Origin: Ruthenibacterium lactatiformans
GTDB taxonomy: Bacteria; Bacillota; Clostridia; Oscillospirales; Ruminococcaceae
Direction: 5' to 3'
DNA: 64,000 bases
Assembly (NCBI RefSeq): GCF_000949455.1
Contig: NZ_JXXK01000019.1
Span: 12,311-76,310, forward strand
Below, in pieces: positions 26,701-34,394 of the stretch. The translations under genes were made by a program, and so were the position numbers. Each line of letters starts with the position of its first letter. Positions within the stretch are counted from its first letter, which is position 1. The notes under the pieces were generated by a model. It had not been told where the DNA came from, made no database searches, and saw only the letters and a list, made by a program, of their open reading frames with translations.

Positions 26701-26788
26701 GCGCACGAAACATACCGCCGAAAAAGGTGCCTGTTTCTATGAAGTTCGGCGGTATGATGTAAATATCATGGTCATTTTTGTTGCTCAT
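23729..26788 (-). CDS. virB4: PrgI-VirB4 fusion, conjugation ATPase
   Basis: A 1,019-residue protein. The N-terminus (residues ~10-95) is a PrgI-like domain with two membrane helices, and a Lys/Arg/Pro-rich linker (~100-200) joins it to a full VirB4 ATPase. Walker A is GTSGAGKTF near residue 655; Walker B is KAIFIDECWQLL near 885; ICASQDLNDFF follows. Fusion of PrgI to VirB4 is known in some Clostridia systems but the long basic linker is notable. It powers assembly of the transfer channel and DNA or protein export at the membrane. Start ATG 26788 with GAGG upstream. Confidence 0.9.
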   Translation of the reverse strand: MSNKNDHDIYIIPPNFIETGTFFGGMFRARNVIEAGVLAFAIGAPVFVFLPFGLTTRIIALCLTALPVALVALIGISGESLSQFLVTFLKYLRNRRVVGGDSQHPSEKAADSKPAGRHLKQRPPREKTPRPPKHRRTRETDFPAEFDEVRSYEIREKLRPKKSSKKKPPVKKSGKKAKKAHRKERPPKRPAHIREEKPACINPVADYLPIEKIANGIIYTKDHRFVKVVEVVPINFMLRSAREQRNIIYSFVSYLKISPIKLQIKVLTRRADIDRHLDTVRREMAQEENEQCRLMQEDYLSFVQQVGSHEAVTRRFFLIFEYEPWNNTRRSEQEDEAIQSLQNAVHTASNYLRQCGNEVIVPENEDEFTVDVLYNLLCRNESAVKPLSVRAQEVVSQYHAKGREDEIDRIPAAEFAAPKSIDFTHGRYICVDGLYYAYLLVPSDGYKTQVSAGWLSLIVNAGDGIDLDMFLSRQPKERIIQRVGQQLRINRSKIKDASDTNTDFDDIDGAIRSGYFLKEGLANNEDFYYLNLLITVTAPSVEDLEWKVSEMKKLLLSQDMDVCTCHFREEQAFCSALPLVSLEKGLFERGKRNLLTGGAASCYPFTSFEMCDDNGILLGVNKYNSSLIIVDIFNSAIYKNANMAILGTSGAGKTFTMQLMALRMRRKNIPIFIVAPLKGHEFHRACANVGGEFIQISPASPHCINVMEIRRVDRSVSELLDGPGIQLSELAAKIQQLHIFFSLLIPDMSHEERQLLDEALIRTYNAKGITHDNASLEDPSNPGQYREMPVLGDLHEILKASPETTRMAHILNRLVHGSASTFNKQTNVRLDNKYTVLDISSLTGDLLTVGMFVALDFVWDRAKADRTEEKAIFIDECWQLLSGAGATGTRLAGDFILEIFKTIRGYGGSAICASQDLNDFFNLDEGRFGKGIINNSKTKIILNLEDDEAERVQDTLHLSDAETMEVTHFERGNGLISTNNNNIMVEFKASPLEKDLITTDRRELREILERKRQEQSASA

Positions 26789-26824
26789 TGATTACCTCGT
26801 TTCTGATGCCGAGGTGCGGTACAG

Positions 26825-28201
26825 TCAGCCAATAATCCAGAAAGGACCGCCTGCTGCCGCACGGCGGCTTGCTTCGTTTAAGATGATGGACAGATCCCAG
26901 AGCTGTTCGCTGCGTTTATAACTGGCCGGGTCAGCGACCATGATCTGGCCGTCTTTTGCCCCGCGCAGTACAATGAAGTGGCCGGAGGATGTAAAATGGC
27001 CCTCGGACATGATCGCCACGACCAGTTTACCTTCAGCAAGGGCGTCCAAAATCCGCTGGGGTTCAGATGTTGTACAGCCTGATACCGGAAGCCCCCATTC
27101 CTCTGCTGCGGCGGGGATCAATGCGTGATAGGAACCGCTGCTTTTGCACCAGTACCCGTTTTCGTAGGACCAGCGTGCCATTTTTATGGGGTCTACCATG
27201 TCATCTGTCAGCGAGGAAACAACGATAGCCATGGCGGTAGGGCCGCACCCATAGCCGCCGATGTTGTCGGTGCCGTAGGGTTGGCTGGCGTAGCGTTCAT
27301 CCAGCTGATTGTAGTAAACCACCGGCGTCACTCCATCGCGGAAGGTCACATCCCCCAGTGAGGGGATGCTGTTTCCGGTCCATTCAACCAGATTTTGCAG
27401 CAATCCATCGCCAAGGAACAGACTGAGGTTAGAAGCGTAATCCGCGGCCAGTTCCTTTTGCTCGTCGGTAAGGGAAAAGACACTATCGGCAAGATAGGAC
27501 TCACCGTTGTAACGGATGGTATAGACCATCCAAACCTCAATGGTTATGGTATCCTCCCCGGTCTCCGGGTCTTCGGTTGTGGCCTCACGGCTCTCCCGCG
27601 TACTGGTATAGGAGTAGAGATGTTCTTTGTTCTCCCGCAGGACGGCAGCCAGGTCATCCAGTGAAATGCGCTCAAAATCCTCATCCCGTGCAGCGCAATA
27701 CTGAGAGATGATGAGATTAGCATTATAGACAAGGCCGGAGGAATAGGGATTTTTGACTTCCATCTGGTCAGCCCCGGAAGAAGCAAAGTCCGCCTCGATG
27801 CGAACCATTACATCGTCCAGCGCCTCACCCAAGATAGAATTGATGGTAAAAGTGATGTCATTGGCGCTCTCCACAATGGCAGTTTCGCTATTGAGGATAG
27901 GCTGTTCCGTGTCCGATGGCGAAAAGGCATTGAGCAAGCCGCCGAAAATCAATCCAGGCAGCATCAGAATAAACAGGACCGGAAGCAAAAGCAGAATGAC
28001 GATGACGGCGATGATCTTGCCGATGTGTTTGCGTCCGGCCCAGACTGCTCCGGCGACAGCCCCATAAGGGCCGCCGGCGGCCGCGCCCTTTGCGGCGCCG
28101 GAAATCGCCTTGCCGGCCTTGATGGCGCCTTTGACCGTGTGCGCCGCAGAAGCGGCGGTGTCTACCGTTTCGGCAAAGCCGTCCTTATGTTCTTCAGCCA
28201 T
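26825..28201 (-). CDS. Membrane-anchored C39-like peptidase (cell wall or channel processing)
   Basis: A 458-residue protein with an Ala/Gly-rich cytoplasmic start, one transmembrane helix (residues ~62-88), a VirB8-like or linker region, and a C-terminal papain-fold C39-type peptidase domain (residues ~280-455). Catalytic residues can be read: Cys in GGYGCGPTAMA, His in SSGHFIVLRG and Asp in MVADPAS. It takes the place usually held by the VirB1-like CHAP or lysozyme-type protein of Gram-positive conjugation systems. It overlaps the previous gene by one base (TGATG). Confidence 0.8.
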   Translation of the reverse strand: MAEEHKDGFAETVDTAASAAHTVKGAIKAGKAISGAAKGAAAGGPYGAVAGAVWAGRKHIGKIIAVIVILLLLPVLFILMLPGLIFGGLLNAFSPSDTEQPILNSETAIVESANDITFTINSILGEALDDVMVRIEADFASSGADQMEVKNPYSSGLVYNANLIISQYCAARDEDFERISLDDLAAVLRENKEHLYSYTSTRESREATTEDPETGEDTITIEVWMVYTIRYNGESYLADSVFSLTDEQKELAADYASNLSLFLGDGLLQNLVEWTGNSIPSLGDVTFRDGVTPVVYYNQLDERYASQPYGTDNIGGYGCGPTAMAIVVSSLTDDMVDPIKMARWSYENGYWCKSSGSYHALIPAAAEEWGLPVSGCTTSEPQRILDALAEGKLVVAIMSEGHFTSSGHFIVLRGAKDGQIMVADPASYKRSEQLWDLSIILNEASRRAAAGGPFWIIG

Positions 28202-29196
28202 CAGATCTTATCCTTTCGTTTGGGAGTGGGCGGCAGCTTTTTCACGATAGACTCGTTGTAAGCAATCGAGCCGTCCGGAGCCATGTAAGGCGTCTTATCC
28301 ACCGCATCGGCCGCGTACTGCTTGTACCAGGCGGTGCCATCAACCGCGTGAACGGTTGTGTACTGACCTTCCGGCGCCACATACTGGTCTGCATGATACA
28401 TACCAAAAGCGATGCCTTCAGGATGTTCCGGCGTGACTTCCGTGCCGGTGATCCGCCCACCGCCGATCTCAACATTCTGGTAGGTGGGGATGTTCTCTGC
28501 TCCCGGTTCCAAAGCCGCATGGCCCATGTAGGAATGCAGAGCCTCCACGGCCTTGTCGCCGGTAATGGTCCCCATCTGCGTGATATTTCCGGTTGCGACC
28601 GAGCCGATGACATTATTGGCAAAACTGCCTCCCTTGCTCACCGACGAGGAGTAGATATGCCCACCGACGCCGCCTGCGGCACCGCCGACCAGACCGCTTA
28701 ATCCAGAGGGTTTGGCATCAGAAGGAGTTGTAGCTGTTTTGACCGCATTGTTGGTAACATTCCGCTTGATCACGCCAGCCAAGCCGCCGCTGGCAAAACC
28801 AGCGCCAAATCCGGCGCCGCCGCCTTTCCCACCGCCGCTTGCACTGACATGGGTGGAATGGCTGCTGCGGCCTCCACTAAAATGATTGCTGGCGAAACTT
28901 CTGAAACCGCCGATCCCTCTGGCCGCAATCATGGCCTCTGCCAGCATACTGCCGCCGGTATGGCCGACGTTGACGCCCAAGCTAGCCATGAAAGAATCGA
29001 TCTTCTGCGATACTTTGAGGAATCCGATTGCGCACATGAACCAGATCAGGACATTTCCTGAAACCGCTTCTTTACCCACGGCATCCACCTGCGCCTGAAC
29101 TTCTTCTTCGGAAATGGCGAAGGCCGGCTGGCAGAACAGGCAGGAGAGAGCCGCAACCATCAGCGCAAGGAATAAAATTTTTTTGAATCTTTTCAA
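28201..29196 (-). CDS. Exported Gly/Ser/His-rich conjugation protein
   Basis: A 331-residue protein with a signal-like N-terminus (KRFKKILFLALMVAALSCLFC, ending QPAFA), a second hydrophobic segment (~43-62), then a long Gly-, Ser- and His-rich flexible section (~90-190) and a C-terminal region with DPEG/PDGS-type repeats. A TTG at 29196, 6 bases after GGAGG, is chosen because it begins the signal sequence. The position between TrbL and C39 genes suggests a channel accessory component. I do not know its family. Confidence 0.65.
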   Translation of the reverse strand: MKRFKKILFLALMVAALSCLFCQPAFAISEEEVQAQVDAVGKEAVSGNVLIWFMCAIGFLKVSQKIDSFMASLGVNVGHTGGSMLAEAMIAARGIGGFRSFASNHFSGGRSSHSTHVSASGGGKGGGAGFGAGFASGGLAGVIKRNVTNNAVKTATTPSDAKPSGLSGLVGGAAGGVGGHIYSSSVSKGGSFANNVIGSVATGNITQMGTITGDKAVEALHSYMGHAALEPGAENIPTYQNVEIGGGRITGTEVTPEHPEGIAFGMYHADQYVAPEGQYTTVHAVDGTAWYKQYAADAVDKTPYMAPDGSIAYNESIVKKLPPTPKRKDKI

Positions 29197-29207
29197 AGCG
29201 CCCCTCC

Positions 29208-29918
29208 TTACAAAGAAAGCGGGTTGGAGATAAACGAACCAACCATGCTCGTGAACAGGCGCAGGCACCAGGCATTCATCAAAAGAAGGAAAATTTGCCC
29301 GCCCAGCATCCGGCACCAGGATTTCCAGATATTCGATGTGGTTTGACTTGCGCCCATAGAAAAAGCCACCGGCGCTGTGTAGACCAGCACACCCAGCAGG
29401 ACATACCGCTCCGCCGCTTCCAGCAGCAGTTTGAGGTAGTTCCAAGCTAGAATGATGACTAAAATCAGGGTGATAAGGGCCACAGCCCCGTTGGCGCATA
29501 CGCCAATGATGACCAGCATCACGGAGTTGAAGTCCGCAAAACTGAGCGCCGGCAATTCCGAGTCCATGATCCAGTTGTAAGGCGTGCCGCCGATGGTCAG
29601 GACTAAATCGACGATCTCGTTGGAGAAAAACGCCAGAAGAATGAAAATGACGGACCGGATGCTCAATTTGAGCGGATCTTCCGCTTCAATGCCGGCTCCC
29701 AGGCCAAAGTTCTTAAACAGCTGCCATACCCAGTTGAGCAGAATGATACCGATGCCCAGCGCCACAAAAACACTGTACATCGTTTCAGCAGCAGGGAAAT
29801 AACGGAGAAATACCGCCATATCGCATCCCAGAGCGCCTAAAACCGAGGTGCTTATCAAGTCGAGGCCTGCCATGACCTGTTCCGCGATCCACTCAACAAT
29901 GCCGTCCAGAATACCCAT
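29208..29918 (-). CDS. VirB6/TrbL-like membrane protein
   Basis: A 236-residue polytopic protein with five or six hydrophobic helices. The start MGILDGIVEWIAEQVMAGL and the ERYVLLGVLVYTAPVAFSMGAS segment are typical of the VirB6/TrbL-like conjugal transfer family of Clostridia. It would form the inner-membrane part of the transfer channel with VirB4. Start ATG 29918 has AAGGAGG 8 bases upstream. Confidence 0.82.
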   Translation of the reverse strand: MGILDGIVEWIAEQVMAGLDLISTSVLGALGCDMAVFLRYFPAAETMYSVFVALGIGIILLNWVWQLFKNFGLGAGIEAEDPLKLSIRSVIFILLAFFSNEIVDLVLTIGGTPYNWIMDSELPALSFADFNSVMLVIIGVCANGAVALITLILVIILAWNYLKLLLEAAERYVLLGVLVYTAPVAFSMGASQTTSNIWKSWCRMLGGQIFLLLMNAWCLRLFTSMVGSFISNPLSL

Positions 29919-29955
29919 AGTTCATGCCTCCTTCCAATGGGTATCAATGCGGCGG

Positions 29956-30357
29956 TTATACGTCTGTCCACTGACCTCCCTCGAAGAAGGGAACGACATA
30001 GGACAGGATAAAACCGAGGCTGTTCAGGATAGCCCAGGTTATGACGATTCGCTTGAGCCATGCCCGGCTTTCATCGACTGTTCTGCCGGAGCGGGAGAAA
30101 TTCATAAGCAGTAATGCCACCGAAGCGGTCACAATGGCTGCAATGGTGGAGATGGCGAGGATCTGCGTGTAGACATCCTGCATGATCTCCTTGGCCTTCG
30201 TCCAAACATCATCTGCGGCAAAGGCCGGCTGGCAGAACACCATCGCCATCGTAACGCAAAGGAACGCCGTGTAGGCGATCCGGCCAATGGGAACTCGATG
30301 AGGCGGGCTGCTTTCATTTTCACGCCGCTGCTGTTGAGGAATTTTCAGTTTTTTCAA
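29956..30357 (-). CDS. VirB2/TrbC-like small membrane protein
   Basis: A 133-residue protein with a signal-like segment (residues ~32-50, ending AFAA) and two further hydrophobic helices, the layout of VirB2/TrbC-like channel or pilus subunits. It is the first gene of the secretion operon, 172 bases after promoter P2. TTG at 30357 is the best-spaced start (GGAGG 8 bases upstream); a longer frame begins at 30372. Confidence 0.72.
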   Translation of the reverse strand: MKKLKIPQQQRRENESSPPHRVPIGRIAYTAFLCVTMAMVFCQPAFAADDVWTKAKEIMQDVYTQILAISTIAAIVTASVALLLMNFSRSGRTVDESRAWLKRIVITWAILNSLGFILSYVVPFFEGGQWTDV

Positions 30358-30457
30358 TTTGCGGACCTCCAATCCAAATGTGATATTGACTGCTCAAAAA
30401 CAGAAAGAGGCCCACATCCTTGCAGATATGGACCTCTTCCCAGCCGAAACGGGCAGC

Positions 30458-30482
30458 AAAAAAGCACCTTGCAAAAAGGTGC
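30458..30482 (-). terminator. Attenuator-like terminator ahead of the secretion operon
   Basis: On the minus strand GCACCTT, a 5-base loop and AAGGTGC are followed by TTTTTT. It lies between promoter P2 and the first gene (start 30357), so transcription must read through it. This is the counterpart of the hairpin at 8631-8661. Confidence 0.75.
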
Positions 30483-30528
30483 CGGCGACTGCCCGTGTTC
30501 GGGTTTGGATATAAATTTGAGCATATTC

Positions 30529-30596
30529 AGTCTAACACACCTGGATTTACGGCTCAAGGGCAGGACTGCGCCAATTTCATTCCCGTGTCCTGCCAA
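30529..30596 (-). promoter_or_regulatory. Promoter P2 with upstream repeats (secretion operon)
   Basis: Minus-strand TTGAGC (30557-30552), 17-base spacer, TAGACT (30534-30529). The 25 bases at 30542-30566 are identical to 8698-8722. ATTGGC motifs occur twice upstream, as at P1. It lies directly downstream of the ArpU-like regulator gene. Confidence 0.65.
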
Positions 30597-31148
30597 TTAT
30601 TTGCCTGCTGGTTTTTCGGTGGTCTTTGAGTCCGGGAAAAACTGTTCCAGCATATCCAGACTGTCCTTGGAGGTGTAACCCCACAGCACGGAGCTGAGGG
30701 CGTCAATGGCCTCCCGCCGCCTGCGATAGTAAGTGCGGAAGGAGATGTCCCGAATGTGCGGGCGCAGTTTTTCGATGATCTCTTCCACATTTTTGAGCTG
30801 CTGCGGGGAGAGGAAGGAATAATACAGCAGCCAATAATATGCCTCGCCGTTCTTGTGCCGGGTGCGCAGTAATTCGATTGCCGAATCCAGGAGTTTCAGC
30901 ATCTTGTGGCTGCGCTCGATGCACTTGGCATGGTGTTCGATCTCGCTGCCGTTCAAATCGGCGCCAGCGAGATAGACGGAATCCAGGAAGTCCTCAATCG
31001 AGGTGCCGTATTCGATCTCGAACTTGGCCCGCACATGCTGGACGGAGATCTCCAGGCTCCACACAACATCACGGTATTTTTTGAGCAGTTTCCAGGTATC
31101 ATGGTACAGGGGGTTTTCAGCAACATCTTTTTCAACAAATTTCTTCAT
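30597..31148 (-). CDS. ArpU/RinA-like transcriptional regulator
   Basis: A 183-residue protein with an N-terminal helical part (LLKKYRDVVWSLE) and a C-terminal sigma region 4-like domain (RTYYRRRREAIDALSSVLWGY). It aligns along its length with the protein at 36889-37425: shared blocks include KxYRDVVW, the LL/IIDRAL segment, GExYYxxL and YxRxREAIxxxSxxLxGY. This is the plan of phage late-gene activators of the ArpU/RinA type. Lying directly upstream of promoter P2, it is the best candidate activator of P1 and P2; this is inference. Confidence 0.65.
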   Translation of the reverse strand: MKKFVEKDVAENPLYHDTWKLLKKYRDVVWSLEISVQHVRAKFEIEYGTSIEDFLDSVYLAGADLNGSEIEHHAKCIERSHKMLKLLDSAIELLRTRHKNGEAYYWLLYYSFLSPQQLKNVEEIIEKLRPHIRDISFRTYYRRRREAIDALSSVLWGYTSKDSLDMLEQFFPDSKTTEKPAGK

Positions 31149-31166
31149 GGTTATGCCTCCTTTGGT

Positions 31167-32303
31167 TCAAAACTCCGCATTGGGAGTAAGTGTAAGTTCA
31201 AACGAAGTGACTTGACGATTGCCGCACAAAACAGCAAGGCCGAAACGGATCGGGGTCTGTTCCCGCGCGCGGGGAAATAAATCTTCCCGGCAGTCGCCCG
31301 ATAAGGGATATAACTTGTAGTGAGAGAGCTGGCATCCAAAGCAGGAAATCCCTTGTGCCATCAGGATTTCCGCCATTTTCTGAAGGATAATTTCAATGTG
31401 CGATTTTGAAACGCTGGCGAGTTCATCTGAAACGGTAACTTCATGCTCCAAAGCCAGTTCATTTTGCACGGTCTCACCGTCGTCCGGAAGCTCCAGACGT
31501 ATATTGAGCGTCATAGCGACCTCCTCCTTGTCCACCATCACATCGGAAATCTCGAACATGGTAGACAGGTAATTTTGTAAATAGATCACGCTGCCATGCC
31601 GGCCCGGGAAAGCCATCAGGGAGATATAGTCCAGGCCAGCCAGCTTTTTGAGAATGCGGCCGACTGTGGCGCGGGATAGCCCCCAGCGGGCAGCCAGCTC
31701 ACTGTAAGTAACCAGCGGATTCCCTGTGCCGTTGCGGAAATAGGCCACCGGGCCAAGGTCTGAGCCCTGGACCTGGCTATCGTTGTAAATGGCCGATACC
31801 CAAAGGTCCAGTACGATGTCCATCTCAGAGCATCGTCCAGAGCTGACCAGATCGGTGACGATAGAAACCGGCAGGAAAAAGAAACCGGTGTCCTTTTGGC
31901 AGGGGGCGTTATACTCCAGCACGGTGTTGTGCTTGGACCAATCGCGGACCTTGTAGCGGATCACATTGCCGCGCCCCAGCGTCTGAAAGGAAATAAGGTG
32001 CTGCTTTTGCAGTTGCTCCAGTACCATGAGCGCCTGGCACTGGAACCGGGTGCGGAACCATTGCGACAACTCTTTCAAGGTGCAGACCCATTCGCCGGGG
32101 TAGACGGTATAGCTGATACCATCAATGCGGCGGTATGAGGTGCGAAAGTTTGCATAGCTGCAAAGCGCCGTAAAATAAAAAAGGCCGGAGCCTCCGCTTA
32201 CACGAATGCTCCGGTCTGCCATTAGCCGGTGAACAAATTGTCGATAGATCCGGCACCGTGGGTAGTCCACGACTTGTTTGATTTCTAATTGATAAGCTGG
32301 CAT
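31167..32303 (-). CDS. Helix-turn-helix regulator or replication-type protein
   Basis: A 378-residue cytoplasmic protein. The section LVTYSELAARWGLSRATVGRILKKLAGLDYI (about residues 195-225) is a clear winged-helix unit, and an earlier segment TLKELSQWFRTRFQCQALMVLEQLQKQHLI may be a second one, as in initiator-type proteins. The C-terminal third is a separate domain. It is the first gene inside the conjugation arm next to the att site. A role in replication of the excised form or in regulation is possible; I cannot choose. Confidence 0.6.
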   Translation of the reverse strand: MPAYQLEIKQVVDYPRCRIYRQFVHRLMADRSIRVSGGSGLFYFTALCSYANFRTSYRRIDGISYTVYPGEWVCTLKELSQWFRTRFQCQALMVLEQLQKQHLISFQTLGRGNVIRYKVRDWSKHNTVLEYNAPCQKDTGFFFLPVSIVTDLVSSGRCSEMDIVLDLWVSAIYNDSQVQGSDLGPVAYFRNGTGNPLVTYSELAARWGLSRATVGRILKKLAGLDYISLMAFPGRHGSVIYLQNYLSTMFEISDVMVDKEEVAMTLNIRLELPDDGETVQNELALEHEVTVSDELASVSKSHIEIILQKMAEILMAQGISCFGCQLSHYKLYPLSGDCREDLFPRAREQTPIRFGLAVLCGNRQVTSFELTLTPNAEF

Positions 32304-32355
32304 GGGAACCTCCTAATTTTAAGGTTGATTCTATTGCATAAAAATGATAAAATAA

Positions 32356-32390
32356 GCCCGGGATGTGCATAAAAGCAACACATCCCGGGC
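32356..32390 (-). terminator. Strong hairpin upstream of the regulator gene
   Basis: Perfect 12-bp stem GCCCGGGATGTG / CACATCCCGGGC with an 11-base loop; on the minus strand it is followed by TTATTTTATCATTTTT. It would stop minus-strand transcription arriving from the integrase side, or attenuate the 31167-32303 gene. Confidence 0.75.
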
Positions 32391-32396
32391 GGCCTC

Positions 32397-32467
32397 TTTG
32401 CTAATAATCTGCTAATTTGCGTTTTCGCATTAAGCTTAAAAATGCCGTCTGCTAATTTTTTGCTAAT
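32397..32467 (+). repeat. Left arm-type repeats (TTTGCTAAT)
   Basis: Four copies of T(T/C)TGCTAAT at 32397, 32408, 32448 and 32459. They form two pairs, each with an 11-base period, as expected for dimer binding by a tyrosine integrase or excisionase at arm sites. The same core is repeated right of the att site. Confidence 0.65.
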
Positions 32468-32609
32468 TGCGCGAAAGGTACTCCAGCACCTTGAAATTGT
32501 GCAAAATGACACAAAACGGCGTGAAAAACCAAAAACCTATTGGTCTAATTTAACACAAAACGAAGCGGAATGCAGTGTAAGGGAATCGTAGGGCAAAGAG
32601 TTAGTTGTT

Positions 32610-32654
32610 CTCCTAAGCGAAAGGCCGTGGGTTCGAATCCCGCCAGGGACGCCA
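32610..32654 (+). other. att core: 3' half of tRNA-Arg(CCT)
   Basis: The 45 bases begin in the anticodon loop (CTCCTAA, anticodon CCT), continue through the anticodon 3' arm, variable region, T arm (GTGGG TTCGAAT CCCGC) and the acceptor 3' strand CAGGGAC, and end GCCA. The bases before the anticodon do not form a D arm or a matching GTCCCTG acceptor strand, so this is not a complete tRNA gene. It is a typical tyrosine integrase attachment core, with crossover probably in the anticodon loop. Confidence 0.85.
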
Positions 32655-32660
32655 GCAAAC

Positions 32661-32700
32661 ACGCCGAAAACCTTTGATTTATCAGGGTTTTCGGCTTTTC
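32661..32700 (+). terminator. Terminator after the att core
   Basis: GCCGAAAACC ... GGTTTTCGGC followed by TTTTC. It is placed as the terminator of the restored tRNA gene would be. Confidence 0.8.
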
Positions 32701-32742
32701 TTATTTCTGCGGCTTTTGTGGCTTTTTTGCAAAAAACCTTGG

Positions 32743-32916
32743 TTTGCTAACATTTGCTAACGAGATTTGGCCTTTTGCTAAGAAAGGCGGTAAGTCAGAG
32801 GTTCGATTTTTACCAAAGGAACTTGCAAACATTTGTTAGCAGAAATTAGAGGAAGTTGCAAACAAAATCGCGAATTTGCTAACATCGCTCAAAAATGCTT
32901 TCAGAACCTTGCTAAC
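32743..32916 (+). repeat. Right arm-type repeats (TTTGCTAAC)
   Basis: TTTGCTAAC occurs at 32743, 32753 and 32875, with TTTGCTAAG at 32774, CTTGCTAAC at 32908 and a related inverted form at 32832-32840. They lie between the att core and the integrase gene and share the TTTGCTAA core with the left group. Confidence 0.65.
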
Positions 32917-33002
32917 AAAAAAAGTGTTTGGTCACTGTGCAAAGTGGTTCAAACGAAGAAAACCTCTCACAAAGTGAGAGGCGTTCTTCTGAGGGAGGGA
33001 CT
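32917..33002. other. Short spacer after integrase gene
   Basis: Contains a hairpin CCTCTCACAAAGTGAGAGG (about 32961-32980) that may end integrase transcription on the minus strand; no gene. Confidence 0.4.
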
Positions 33003-34394
33003 TTATAAAGCTTTTGCCAGCTGCTTGAGCAGTGCGGCAGTTTCGGGATTTTTAAGCAGTTCCAGTATCTTCGCTGCATCACTTTCATCACTTTCAGTGA
33101 CGGCAGTATCCGCAGTTTTAGGCTCTGTATCTTCAACAGGGTCAGGAGTCTTGGATGAGTAAAATGCTTCCTCCAATCGCTGAGCGTTTATGCAGCGATC
33201 CTCGTCGATGATGTGAGAGTAGACATCTGCAACCATTTTTACCTGAGCATGACCAGAGTCGCCCTGGACGGATTTCATATCGCCACCATTGAGTTTCAGC
33301 TTGTAGGTGATACTGGAGTGACGGAGAGAATGGAATACAACATGAGGCAGTCCGTTTTCTTTGATAAGTTTATTGAAAGCACGGTTAATCACCTGGCTTT
33401 CCATCGGACGGCCATTGCTGGAGCAAAAGACCAGGTTATTGTCGATGTATTCATCTCCAAACAGATCCATCAGCTCATCAATTTCTTTTTTTCTCTCTAC
33501 CAGCATATAGGCAACTGTTTTCGGCAGGTACACGCGGCGAATACTGGTTTTGGTTTTAGGCTCTTTCAGGACCAGAGCAGTATGGGTACTGGCTATGCAA
33601 GGTGGAAACTTCTTAATAACACCTTTGTCGCTCAAATCGTCCAATGCACCTCGTGTAACCCGTTGCAGCTCTTTGTTGACGAATATATAAGCTGAACCAT
33701 TTTCTATGCTCTGTGGTGCAATATCAATGCAGTCCCAGGTAAGGCCCAGCATTTCACCAATGCGTAAAGAGCAGGAGAACGCCAGATTTAAGGCAAGGGA
33801 GAGGATAGGATCATCACAGACTTCCATAGCCTTGCTCAGCGTTTCGGCAGTCCATATATCCCGTTCTTTATGTTCTTCTTTGGGAAGTGTCGCATTCAGG
33901 ACAGGGTTACGGCTGATTAGTTCCCAACGCACCGCCTGATTAAAGGCACTGCGAAGTAGCTTGTGAATTTCTCTTACTGTATGCGGGGTCAGATATTCGC
34001 TTGTGGGTTTGCGGTTGTTGACGCTTACCGTTTTCACAGAGAGCAGATCACGGTAATACTTATCCATCATCCTTGGAGTGATGTCGGATAGTAACATATC
34101 TCCGATAATAGGAGTTATGTAGTTTCTCGCCAGACCACGGCGGCTTTCATATGTTGACATTGCCCAGGTATTTACACCATAGATGGACATATATTCATCG
34201 AGCAGATCGTTCAGGGTCTTTGCCGTAGGAATAAAGAAGGTTCCAGAGTCCTGCTCATACTCAATTTGCTTTTTTCGTTTTTTTGCTTCTGCATTTGTGC
34301 TGAAGGTTTCCCAACGCTGTCTGCGTTTTCCGTTTTCATCTGTGTAATCATACACCACAGAATATTTGCTTTTACGCTTCACGATAGATGCCAT
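33003..34394 (-). CDS. int: Tyrosine recombinase/integrase
   Basis: A 463-residue integrase of the Tn916-like class. It has an N-terminal arm-binding domain (SKYSVVYDYTDENGKRRQRW), a core-binding SAM-like domain (~65-165) and a catalytic domain with Arg in SCSLRIGEML, Lys in EPKTKTSIR, His-xx-Arg in FHSLRHSS, His in SGHAQVKM and the nucleophile Tyr in VADVYSHI. All catalytic residues are present. It would catalyse integration at the 3' end of tRNA-Arg. The ATG at 34394 is best spaced from AAGGAG. The 3' end faces the att site 350 bases away. The C-terminal 60 residues extend past the usual end. Confidence 0.93.
   Translation of the reverse strand: MASIVKRKSKYSVVYDYTDENGKRRQRWETFSTNAEAKKRKKQIEYEQDSGTFFIPTAKTLNDLLDEYMSIYGVNTWAMSTYESRRGLARNYITPIIGDMLLSDITPRMMDKYYRDLLSVKTVSVNNRKPTSEYLTPHTVREIHKLLRSAFNQAVRWELISRNPVLNATLPKEEHKERDIWTAETLSKAMEVCDDPILSLALNLAFSCSLRIGEMLGLTWDCIDIAPQSIENGSAYIFVNKELQRVTRGALDDLSDKGVIKKFPPCIASTHTALVLKEPKTKTSIRRVYLPKTVAYMLVERKKEIDELMDLFGDEYIDNNLVFCSSNGRPMESQVINRAFNKLIKENGLPHVVFHSLRHSSITYKLKLNGGDMKSVQGDSGHAQVKMVADVYSHIIDEDRCINAQRLEEAFYSSKTPDPVEDTEPKTADTAVTESDESDAAKILELLKNPETAALLKQLAKAL

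Noticed and set aside
32578..32654. Complete tRNA-Arg gene
   Set aside because: The 3' half is convincing, but the 5' half has no acceptor strand complementary to CAGGGAC and no D-arm, so only an att core is supported.
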